Source of the DNA: an uncultured Succinivibrio sp.
Lineage (GTDB): Bacteria; Pseudomonadota; Gammaproteobacteria; Enterobacterales; Succinivibrionaceae
Assembly (NCBI GenBank): GCA_900767695.1
Contig: CAAGAC010000068.1
Coordinates: forward strand, 1 to 37,002
Length of the DNA stretch: 37,002 nucleotides
Direction: 5' to 3'
A program made the translations under genes and the position numbers. Every line of letters starts with the position of its first letter. Positions within the stretch are counted from its first letter, which is position 1. Positions 30,418 to 37,002 of this stretch are shown piece by piece. Below the pieces are notes generated by a model, which saw only the letters and a program-made list of their open reading frames with translations, was not told the DNA's origin and made no database searches.

Positions 30418-31764
30418 TCAGGAGCGCAGGAGGTCATCGACCATCCTCGCGTACTCGTAAGCCGAGTCCTTGGGCGTGCGCTTCTGCGTGGCGTAGTCGA
30501 CGTGGATGAGGCCGAAGCGCTCGGTGTAGCCCTTGGCCCACTCGAAGTTGTCGATGAGGCTCCAGCAGAAGTAGCCTGCAAGCTCGACCCCGTCGTCGCT
30601 TACGCGGCGCAGCTCCTTCAGGTAGGACCTGAGGAAGTGGATGCGCTCGGGATCGTGCACCTTTCCGTCGTCTGATACATAGTCAAGTCCCGACATCCCG
30701 TTCTCGCTGATGATGATGGGCTTGTGATAGCGCTCATAGGCGTAGCGCGGACCCCAGTAGAGGCTCTCGGGAGTGACCGGCCACTGCGAGGCGGTCTTCA
30801 TGGCGCCCATGGGGCGGGGCACGCGGCGCAGCGCGCCGTCGCCGCCCAGCGTCATCTGCTGGGAGTTGTAGATGTTCATGCCAATGAAGTCGACTCTCTG
30901 CGAGATCTCCTTCCACTCCTCGTCAGAGTTCTCGGGCAGAATGCTGCCGTAGCGCTCCTGCGCCCCTTCAGGCCAGCATCCCTTGGCAACCGCGTCCCCC
31001 CACAGCGCCATCCTCCAGAAGTCGGTCCTGAGATCGCCTGTGACGGCGTAGTTCTCAGCACCAACTGCCTCCATGTCCTTCTCCTCCTTTGGAGTGATCA
31101 CCGCTCCGGTGGTCGCAAAGCCTGCGCGGGCATGGGGAGCAAGATCACGGATCGCGGTCATCGCCCTCCCGTGGCAGCGCAGGATCCCGTTTAGCACCTG
31201 CAGGAAGTACTCGGCGCCGCACTTGAGCCCCGGGGCGTGCTCGCCTGTCACGTAGCCAAGCCCCGCGACGCACTGCGGCTCGTTTACCGTGAAGATCACC
31301 TCGGCCCTGCCTTTGAGCATCCTCAGGGCGGCGCAGGCGTAGTCGTAGAACCAGTCCGCGCAGTCCGGGCTCAGGAACCCGCCCTTGCAGTAGACAGAGA
31401 GCGGGAGATCCCAGTGGAAGAGGGTGGGGCAGGGCTTTATTCCATGGGAGAGCAGGCAGTCTACGAAGCGGTCGTAGAAGGAGAGGCCCTCGGGGTTCAC
31501 GCTCCCGTCCTCGCGCATGAGCCTTGGCCAGGCGATCGAGAAGCGCAGCGCCCTGATCCCAAGCGAGGCTGCCAGGGCGATGTCCTCCTCGTAGCGGTGG
31601 TACTGGTCGCAGGACACGGACAGGTCCGAGCCGTCGAGGATCCTCCCTCTCTCGCGGCAGAAGGCGTCCCAGATGCTCTCCTGCCTGCCGCCCTCATGGG
31701 CGGCTCCCTCAGCCTGGGGAGCGGCGATCGCCGCCCCCGCGATGAAATTCCCTGTCAGCGGCAT
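30418..31764 (-). CDS. Glycoside hydrolase family 1 beta-glucosidase
   Basis: This 448-residue cytoplasmic retaining enzyme has the standard GH1 length. The N-terminal substrate pocket reads FIAGAAIAAPQAEGAAHEGG. The acid/base is E162 in FTVNEPQC and the nucleophile is E354 in IISENGMSG. The +1-site-region sequences FHWDLP and FCWSLIDNFEWAKGY are intact. There is no signal peptide, and no phosphate-binding signature of 6-phospho-beta-glucosidases was noticed. Unphosphorylated cellobiose or other beta-glucosides are the likely substrates, which agrees with uptake by the divergently encoded ABC importer. The start is an ATG at 31764. A shared control region lies between it and that operon. Confidence 0.93.
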   Translation of the reverse strand: MPLTGNFIAGAAIAAPQAEGAAHEGGRQESIWDAFCRERGRILDGSDLSVSCDQYHRYEEDIALAASLGIRALRFSIAWPRLMREDGSVNPEGLSFYDRFVDCLLSHGIKPCPTLFHWDLPLSVYCKGGFLSPDCADWFYDYACAALRMLKGRAEVIFTVNEPQCVAGLGYVTGEHAPGLKCGAEYFLQVLNGILRCHGRAMTAIRDLAPHARAGFATTGAVITPKEEKDMEAVGAENYAVTGDLRTDFWRMALWGDAVAKGCWPEGAQERYGSILPENSDEEWKEISQRVDFIGMNIYNSQQMTLGGDGALRRVPRPMGAMKTASQWPVTPESLYWGPRYAYERYHKPIIISENGMSGLDYVSDDGKVHDPERIHFLRSYLKELRRVSDDGVELAGYFCWSLIDNFEWAKGYTERFGLIHVDYATQKRTPKDSAYEYARMVDDLLRS

Positions 31765-32106
31765 GGCCTTTCCTCCCCGCTTCTGATTAAATGCGCACCC
31801 AGCCCAAGAGGGCAGTCCTGGAGCAGGAACTTGGCCCTGCTTTTCCGATACTTGTCTGGAAACCTTGCGTAACGTTTCGGATCACTTGGCTTTGACAGCT
31901 TATCCAGCATGGCGGCACAGCTGCCCCGCGTGCTGGATTTTTTGTGATTCAAGCATGCTATCGGATTTAAAAGGCAAAAAAATTTGATCGAAGTCAAATT
32001 ATTTCTGAAATCGAGCTTTTGCAAAGTTGAAAATTTAAAATCGTAACGTTATCATTTGATCTGCGTCGAAAGACTGCGTTCCACTTAACTCGTTTGGAGA
32101 GAGCCA
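31765..32106 (+). promoter_or_regulatory. Divergent control region of the beta-glucoside locus
   Basis: A good sigma-70 promoter is visible for the plus-strand operon: TTGAAA (32027-32032), 17 bases, TATCAT (32050-32055). The palindrome TAACGTTA (32044-32051) overlaps the -10 and is LacI-operator-like, and a related TAACGTTT lies at 31870. A perfect 7-bp inverted repeat AATTTGA-N6-TCAAATT (31981-32000) of CRP/FNR type is centred about 71 bases before the expected start of transcription. Confidence 0.65.
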
Positions 32107-32988
32107 ATGTTGCATCATTTGTCATTGCGCCAACAGCAGCGGGTGATCATCTTCACCTTCCTGCTGGTGCCGCTGGTGCTGCTGTTCACATTCACCTATT
32201 ACCCGGCGACGCAGCTGTTCTACCTCGCGGTCACCGACTGGGACGGCTACGCCCCCGTCAAGAACTTCGTGGGAATGGACAACTACGCCTACCTCTTCTC
32301 GGATCCCGAGGAGCTCCACCCGCTGTGGGTCTCCATCTACTACTTCGTCGGCGCGGTGATCCAGCTTGCGCTCGCGCTGTGGTTCGCAGTGCTCGTCAAC
32401 TCCAAGCTGATTGGGCGCAACCTCTTCAAGACGCTGCTCTTCATCCCGTTCGTGCTCAACTCCGTCGCAGCCTCGATGGTCTTCCAGATCTTCTACCAGG
32501 TTGACGGCGCGCTGGACAACTTCCTCAACCTCATCGGCCTCTCCTCCTGGATCAAGCCCTGGCTCATGGACAAGGACATCGTCAACTGGGCCCTGGTCGG
32601 CGCCTCCGTGTGGAGGTACCTGGGCTTCAACCTCATCCTCTTCTACGGCGTGCTCCAGTCCATCCCTCAGGACCAGTACGAGGCCGCGCGCATCGAGGGC
32701 GCCAGCGAGTGGCAGCAGTTCCGCTTCATCACCCTCCCGTCGATCAAGATGGTCCTGGGACTCCAGGCCCTGCTCGCCTTCGTCGGCTCCCTCTCCGTGT
32801 TCGACATCCCGATGGTCATCACCAAGGGCGCCAACGGCACGAGGACCTTCATCATGGAAGTGATGAACACCGCATTCAACTTCAACGACTTCGGCCTCGC
32901 CTCGGCGATGTCCGTCGTGCTGCTGGTCATGATCGTCATCCTGATGGTCCTGTCCAAGGTGATCTTCAAGGAGAAAAAGAATGTCTGA
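32107..32988 (+). CDS. Sugar ABC transporter permease (MalF/UgpA type)
   Basis: This 293-residue inner-membrane permease of the CUT1 family has six spans, the first at about residues 16-36 (FTFLLVPLVLLFTFTYYPA). The cytoplasmic EAA loop that docks the ATPase is YEAARIEGASEWQQFRFITL. The family imports di- and oligosaccharides and needs a partner permease, an ATPase and a periplasmic binding protein. The first two follow in this operon, but no binding protein gene is seen. GAGAG lies before the ATG. The stop overlaps the start of the next gene by 8 bases (ATGTCTGA), so translation is coupled. Confidence 0.93.
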   Translation: MLHHLSLRQQQRVIIFTFLLVPLVLLFTFTYYPATQLFYLAVTDWDGYAPVKNFVGMDNYAYLFSDPEELHPLWVSIYYFVGAVIQLALALWFAVLVNSKLIGRNLFKTLLFIPFVLNSVAASMVFQIFYQVDGALDNFLNLIGLSSWIKPWLMDKDIVNWALVGASVWRYLGFNLILFYGVLQSIPQDQYEAARIEGASEWQQFRFITLPSIKMVLGLQALLAFVGSLSVFDIPMVITKGANGTRTFIMEVMNTAFNFNDFGLASAMSVVLLVMIVILMVLSKVIFKEKKNV

Positions 32989-33916
32989 GACTGATATGAC
33001 CGTGGACGAGGGGCGCGAGCTCCTCAGGAAGGTTAAGCAGGCCCAGAGGCGCACCACCATGGCCCGCTTCAAGGCCAAGCTGCACGATCCGCGCTGGGTG
33101 TTCTGGGTCGTGTTCAAGTACATCACGCTCCTCATGGCGGCGATCGCCGTGATAGTGCCTCCGTACTGCGTGCTCATGGCCTCGTTCAAGACCCTCGACG
33201 AGTACTACAACACCTCGAAGGTCGGCCTCCCTGAGACCTTCATGAACTTCTCGAACTACATAAAGGTCTTCCAGGAGGGCAACCTCGGGCTTGCCTTCGG
33301 CAACACCGGCATCATCCTCGCGGTCTCGCTGGTGCTCACCATCATGTTCGGCACCCAGGTGGCCTACGTGCTCGCGCGCTTCGACTTCCGCGGCAAGAAG
33401 CTGGTGGTCGGCGCCTACCTCATCGCGATGATCATCCCGGCCATCACCACCCAGGTGGCGACCTTCGAGATCATCAAGGCCCTGGGCCTCATCAACAACA
33501 AGGGCTCGGTGATACTGCTGTACATCGGCGCCGACGTGGTGATGATCTACGTCTTCCTCCAGTTCATGAAGGGCATCCCGATGGAGCTTGACGAGGCAGC
33601 GAAGATCGAGGGCGCGACATACCTCCAGATCTACATGAAGATCATCCTGCCGCTGCTCAAGCCCGCGATCGCGACGATCATCATCCTGCGCACCATCTAC
33701 ATCTACAACGACTTCTACTTCCCGCTGCTCTACCTCCCCGAGCCCAGCCAGGTGACGGTGTCGACGGCGCTGTACAAGTTCACCTCGATCTTCGGGACCG
33801 AGTGGACCACCATCTCGGCGGGCGTGATCATCATCCTCGTGCCTTCCATCGTGGTCTTCCTGCTGCTGCAGAAGCAGATCTACGCAGGCGTCACCAACGG
33901 CGCGGTCAAGGGCTGA
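32981..33916 (+). CDS. Sugar ABC transporter permease (MalG/UgpE type)
   Basis: This 311-residue partner permease of the CUT1 family has a longer charged N-terminus of about 45 residues before its first span (WVFWVVFKYITLLMAAIAV). Its EAA loop is LDEAAKIEGATYLQIYMKII. The end LLQKQIYAGVTNGAVKG is typical of MalG-like proteins, which close with GAVKG. It forms the channel with the preceding permease. The start overlaps that gene by 8 bases. The DUF624 gene begins 10 bases after the stop. Confidence 0.93.
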   Translation: MSETDMTVDEGRELLRKVKQAQRRTTMARFKAKLHDPRWVFWVVFKYITLLMAAIAVIVPPYCVLMASFKTLDEYYNTSKVGLPETFMNFSNYIKVFQEGNLGLAFGNTGIILAVSLVLTIMFGTQVAYVLARFDFRGKKLVVGAYLIAMIIPAITTQVATFEIIKALGLINNKGSVILLYIGADVVMIYVFLQFMKGIPMELDEAAKIEGATYLQIYMKIILPLLKPAIATIIILRTIYIYNDFYFPLLYLPEPSQVTVSTALYKFTSIFGTEWTTISAGVIIILVPSIVVFLLLQKQIYAGVTNGAVKG

Positions 33917-33926
33917 GGAGGCTTTC

Positions 33927-34577
33927 ATGGCCAATTTCCAAAACTCAAGCCCGGTGGTCGCCTTCTGCAACTGGACATGCAGGCTCTGCTGGATCCACGT
34001 CTCGCTCATCGCGATGTCGCTGTGCGGGCTCGTGGTCCTGGGGATCTTCCCCGCGATCTCGACCTCCTGCCTGATGCTGCGCCGCTATTTGAACGGCCAG
34101 CACAGCGTGAGGGTGTCCGAGATGGCCGCCGAGTACCGCAAGGTCTTCGTGAAGGCCAACCTCGCAGGCTGGGCAGTGGGCCTGCCCGCCCTGTCGTGCC
34201 TCTGGTACGCCTCCGAGGGCGTGCAGCGCCTGGGGGCGCTGCCCTCGGTCGCGGCGATGGCCCTCGCGCCGATTGCCGCCATCGCCCTCGTGCTGTGCTA
34301 CTGCACGGTGGTGATGCTCAGCTGCTATGACGCCAAGACCGTCGGCGGCGCGGTGCGCAACGGCCTTGCCATGATGACTGGCCGCGTCGGCTGGCATGGC
34401 GTGCCGTTCACGCTCATGGCCATTGCCGCCTGCGCGGCCGCCTACGCGCTGATCCCCGCCTGCGCGCTGTTCTTCGGAGCGGCGCCTGCACTCTTAACCT
34501 CGGTTGCGGCCATAAGGAACGGCCGCCCCGAACTCATGGGCCCTGATGCCAACTGGAGCAATAACGCAAATGCTTAA
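33927..34577 (+). CDS. DUF624 (YesL-like) membrane protein
   Basis: This 216-residue protein has four or five membrane spans. The family signature is near the start as SLIAMSLCGLVVLGIFPAIS followed by CLMLRRYL. DUF624/YesL proteins are repeatedly encoded inside CUT1 sugar-transporter operons, mostly in Gram-positive bacteria, and their role is unknown. A link to transporter assembly or control is often assumed. Here it sits between the permeases and the epimerase. The gene ends in GCTTAA, overlapping the start of the epimerase gene by 8 bases. Family assignment rests on motif and context. Confidence 0.75.
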   Translation: MANFQNSSPVVAFCNWTCRLCWIHVSLIAMSLCGLVVLGIFPAISTSCLMLRRYLNGQHSVRVSEMAAEYRKVFVKANLAGWAVGLPALSCLWYASEGVQRLGALPSVAAMALAPIAAIALVLCYCTVVMLSCYDAKTVGGAVRNGLAMMTGRVGWHGVPFTLMAIAACAAAYALIPACALFFGAAPALLTSVAAIRNGRPELMGPDANWSNNANA

Positions 34578-35781
34578 ACTCGATCTTTTTGAAGCCTCGG
34601 CCCTCGAGGAAGGGCGCAGCATCCTGGACTTCTGGCTCAGCTACCAGGATCCGCGCGGCGGCTTCTACGGCTATTCCGATTTCAAAGGCGCCATCAACAA
34701 GGACGCCCCCAAGGGCGTGCTGCTGCACTCCCGCATCCTCTACGCCTTCTCTAACGGCTACCTCGCAACCGGCGACCGCCGCTACCTGAAGGCCGCGGAG
34801 CACTGCTACCGCTTCCTCTCGGGCCCTGCGCTCGACGAGGCCGAGGGCGGCGTCTACTGGATGCTCGACGCTGACTGCAAGCCAACCGACACCCAGAAGC
34901 ACGTCTACAACCAGGGCTTTGCCATTTACGCGCTCTCCGAGTACTACCTGGCCTCCGGCGACTCGCAGGCGCTCGAGCTTGCCAGGAACATCTTCAGCCT
35001 CGTCGAGGAGCATGCCTACGACAAGGAGAACGGCGGCTACCTCGAGGCCTTCGACCGCCACTGGGACGAGGCGCGCAACGATCTCGTCTGCGACACCGCC
35101 GAGGGCGTGCTTGCAGAGAAGTCGATGAACACCCACCTCCACGTGCTCGAGGCCTACACCAAGCTCTACGAGGCCTGCGGCGACGAGCTGTGCGGCAGGC
35201 GCATGGAAGAGCTGGCGCTCCTCATGTGCCGCAAGGTCGTGATGCCGAGCCTCCACTTCGGGCTCTTCTTCTCGCGAGACTGGAAGTGCGTCTCCCACGA
35301 CGTCTCCTTCGGCCACGACATCGAGGGCTCCTGGCTCATGGACCTGGCCGCGGCGCTGTGCCCGACCCGCGCCGCGCGCTCGGAGATCCGCTCCCTCACC
35401 TCGAAGATGGCCGCGCAGTGCAACCGCGAGGCCTTCGACTCGAACGGCGCGCTCTTCAACGAGTTCCGCGACGGCCACCTGCTCGACGCAGACAGGATCT
35501 GGTGGGTCCAGGCCGAGGGCATGGTCGGCTTCATGAACGCCTTCGAGAAGGACCACGAACAGGAGTACCTGAAGCGCTCCCAGGGCCTCTTCGACGTCAT
35601 CAAGAACACGCTCAAGGATCGCGTCGGCGGCGAGTGGTTCTGGAAGACCAACCGCGCCGGCAAGCCTTACGAGGACACTCCCAAGGTCGAGCCCTGGAAA
35701 TGCCCTTACCACAATTCGCGCGCCTGCTTTGAAATCTGCCGCAGGGTAGAGAAGCTCAAGCAGGGCGGACTCAATTTCTGA
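34570..35781 (+). CDS. AGE-family epimerase, cellobiose 2-epimerase type
   Basis: This 403-residue cytoplasmic (alpha/alpha)6-barrel enzyme of the N-acylglucosamine 2-epimerase superfamily carries the cellobiose/mannobiose 2-epimerase features. These are MNTHLHVLEAY (H189), FGHDIEGSWL (H249, E252, W255), IWWVQAEGMVG (W312, E316) and WKCPYHNSRACFE (H381). Such enzymes turn cellobiose into glucosyl-mannose, or the reverse with mannobiose. With the GH1 enzyme and the importer it suggests use of cellobiose or beta-mannan fragments. No mannosylglucose phosphorylase is in view. I start at the ATG at 34570, overlapping the DUF624 stop (ATGCTTAA), with GGAG upstream. The frame also opens at 34546, but those eight residues are outside the family. 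Confidence 0.87.
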   Translation: MLKLDLFEASALEEGRSILDFWLSYQDPRGGFYGYSDFKGAINKDAPKGVLLHSRILYAFSNGYLATGDRRYLKAAEHCYRFLSGPALDEAEGGVYWMLDADCKPTDTQKHVYNQGFAIYALSEYYLASGDSQALELARNIFSLVEEHAYDKENGGYLEAFDRHWDEARNDLVCDTAEGVLAEKSMNTHLHVLEAYTKLYEACGDELCGRRMEELALLMCRKVVMPSLHFGLFFSRDWKCVSHDVSFGHDIEGSWLMDLAAALCPTRAARSEIRSLTSKMAAQCNREAFDSNGALFNEFRDGHLLDADRIWWVQAEGMVGFMNAFEKDHEQEYLKRSQGLFDVIKNTLKDRVGGEWFWKTNRAGKPYEDTPKVEPWKCPYHNSRACFEICRRVEKLKQGGLNF

Positions 35782-35800
35782 ACACGGGGAACTACACAAA

Positions 35801-36886
35801 ATGTACGCAGTTGAAGTCAAGAAACTGAACAAGACCTACGGCAAGAACGTAATCCTGAACGACATCGACCTGACCATGGAGGCAGGCGGGTTCACCGTGC
35901 TGCTCGGACCCTCGGGCTGCGGCAAGTCCACGCTGCTCCGCTGCATCGCGGGCCTCGAGGACGTCACCTCCGGCCAGGTGCTCATCGGCGGCAAGGACGT
36001 GACCCTCGCCGACCCCAAGGATCGCGAGATCGGCATGGTCTTCCAGTCCTACGCGCTCTTCCCGCACATGACCGTGAGGGAGAACATCTCCTTTGGCCTG
36101 AAGATCGCCCACAAGTCCAAGGAGGAGATCGAGCCCCTGGTCAACGGCGTTGCCAAGATGCTCCAGATCAGCCACCTCCTCGACCGCACCCCGGCCCAGC
36201 TTTCCGGCGGCCAGAGGCAGCGCGTCGCCATCGGCCGCGCCCTGGTGCGCCAGCCCAGGGTCTTCCTCTTCGACGAGCCGCTGTCGAACCTCGACGCCAA
36301 GCTCCGCTCCGAGATGCGCCTTGAGCTCAAGAAGCTGCACACCACCCTCGACTCGACCATCATCTACGTGACCCATGACCAGATCGAGGCCATGACCCTC
36401 GCCACCAAGATCGTGGTGTTGAACCGCGGCCGCCCGCAGCAGATCGGCACCCCGTACGAGATCTACAACCGCCCGGCCAACGTCTTCGTCGCGAAGTTCG
36501 TCGGCACCCCGCAGATCAACCTGCTCAAGGGCACCCTGGTCTCCGACGGCGTGAAGTGGGCCGTCGACTGCGGCGGCACCATCCTGCCGCTTGACAGCTA
36601 CAAGTTCACCAAGCCTGTCGCGCAGGGCCAGCAGGTCTACTTCGCAGTCCGCCCCGAGCACGTGATCCAGGTTCCCATAAACCAGAAGGAGTTCAAGGTC
36701 TCGCTGCGCACCGTCGCCTTCGAGAAGACCGGCGCCGAGACCCTCGCCGAGCTCGACTTCCACGATCAGCCGCTGCGCGCCAAGCTCGACGCCAACATCC
36801 CCATCGACAACGGCAAGGTGCTCGACCTCTACCTCGATCTCTCCAACGTCTCCGTCTTCGACGCCGACACCGAGGAGCGCCTGTAA
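35801..36886 (+). CDS. Sugar ABC transporter ATP-binding protein (MsmX/UgpC type)
   Basis: This 361-residue ATPase drives the CUT1 importer. Walker A is GPSGCGKST (36-44), the Q-loop is in VFQSYALFPHMT, the signature is QLSGGQRQRVAIGRAL, Walker B is VFLFDEPLSNLDA and the H-loop is YVTHDQIEA. A C-terminal regulatory domain follows (about 240-361), with the TOBE-like YFAVRPEHV. Proteins of this type may serve several importers. It is the last transporter gene before the presumed insertion sequence. It begins 19 bases after the epimerase gene. No terminator is visible after it. Confidence 0.94.
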   Translation: MYAVEVKKLNKTYGKNVILNDIDLTMEAGGFTVLLGPSGCGKSTLLRCIAGLEDVTSGQVLIGGKDVTLADPKDREIGMVFQSYALFPHMTVRENISFGLKIAHKSKEEIEPLVNGVAKMLQISHLLDRTPAQLSGGQRQRVAIGRALVRQPRVFLFDEPLSNLDAKLRSEMRLELKKLHTTLDSTIIYVTHDQIEAMTLATKIVVLNRGRPQQIGTPYEIYNRPANVFVAKFVGTPQINLLKGTLVSDGVKWAVDCGGTILPLDSYKFTKPVAQGQQVYFAVRPEHVIQVPINQKEFKVSLRTVAFEKTGAETLAELDFHDQPLRAKLDANIPIDNGKVLDLYLDLSNVSVFDADTEERL

Positions 36887-36919
36887 GGGCAGGGCATAAT
36901 CCAATGACTCAAGGGGGGC

Positions 36920-37002
36920 GCGTATAGACTAACCCAAAAAGTTAAGACACTTCATAATAGCCAAAAGGAGTGTCTTTCATGGTCAAACGCCTCACCTTCC
37001 AA
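36920..37002 (+). mobile_element. Possible left end of an insertion sequence, cut by the window edge
   Basis: After the ATPase gene the sequence turns AT-rich with ACTAACCCAAAAAGTTAAGA. An 8-bp inverted repeat AAGACACT/AGTGTCTT (36944-36951, 36969-36976) flanks AAAAGGAG, and an ATG follows at 36979 (MVKRLTFQ, then the window ends). The layout of terminal repeat, ribosome site and immediate reading frame resembles the start of a transposase gene. The family cannot be named from this much. Confidence 0.45.
36979..37002 (+). CDS. Start of a possible transposase gene (first 8 codons)
   Basis: Only MVKRLTFQ is visible. A good AAGGAG lies 9 bases before the ATG. The basic start and the AT-rich, repeat-bearing leader are like those of insertion-sequence transposases. 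This is a guess from position and leader, not from protein similarity. Confidence 0.35.

Noticed and set aside
32122..36904. Long minus-strand frames opposite the transporter and epimerase genes (32122-33189, 32966-34009, 34534-35832, 35792-36904)
   Set aside because: These are antisense shadows of clear CUT1 permease, epimerase and ATPase genes, with repetitive Asp/His/Val/Glu-rich translations.

Overview
The window is about 37 kb of GC-rich bacterial DNA. Codons are strongly biased to G or C at the third position, and intergenic regions are clearly more AT-rich. The gene set points to an anaerobic or facultatively anaerobic Gram-negative, motile, plant-sugar-using proteobacterium of a gut or rumen type: two methyl-accepting chemotaxis proteins, periplasmic sugar-binding proteins with signal peptides, a 2-oxoacid:ferredoxin-type oxidoreductase, KduI, and beta-glucoside and pentose uptake. 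A Succinivibrionaceae-like lineage would fit, but this is a guess. No rRNA, tRNA or CRISPR array was seen.

Layout. 1-3.3 kb: the 3' end of one chemoreceptor gene, kduI on the minus strand, then a complete chemoreceptor. 3.6-8.15 kb (minus): a four-gene operon for a pyruvate-type 2-oxoacid oxidoreductase (gamma, alpha, beta) plus a GltD-like flavoprotein with ferredoxin clusters. A ROK-family regulator diverges from it. 9.9-12.1 kb: a WYL regulator of the BrxR/CapW type without a visible defence system, then a ScsC/DsbA-like thiol protein and a small membrane protein. 12.5-13.6 kb: a stand-alone ChvE-like sugar-binding protein. 14.4-23.2 kb: a pentose or monosaccharide operon with a ChvE-like binding protein, a double ATPase, a permease, a xylulokinase fused to a DUF4867-like cupin domain, and a fucose/arabinose-isomerase-type protein, followed by a LacI-family regulator.

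23.2-25.6 kb is an accessory patch. It holds two decayed genes and an AT-rich hicAB toxin-antitoxin pair lying between two related gene-tail remnants. 25.9-27.6 kb is amtB-glnK for ammonium uptake and its PII control. 27.7-29.3 kb (minus) is an orphan N6-adenine DNA methyltransferase. 29.6-30.4 kb is a frameshifted secreted protein gene. 30.4-36.9 kb is a beta-glucoside locus: a GH1 enzyme diverges from an operon of two ABC permeases, a DUF624 membrane protein, a cellobiose 2-epimerase-type enzyme and an MsmX/UgpC-type ATPase. The operon has no binding-protein gene in view. The window ends in what looks like the left end of an insertion sequence.

How the genes work together: disaccharides imported by the last operon would be epimerised and hydrolysed in the cytoplasm. 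Pentoses imported by the ChvE system would be isomerised and phosphorylated into the pentose phosphate route. The resulting pyruvate would be oxidised by the Por complex, which probably passes electrons to NAD(P)+ rather than only to ferredoxin. The most unusual items are the kinase-DUF4867 fusion, the Por/GltD-like complex, the orphan BrxR/CapW-type regulator and the hicAB patch flanked by remnants.
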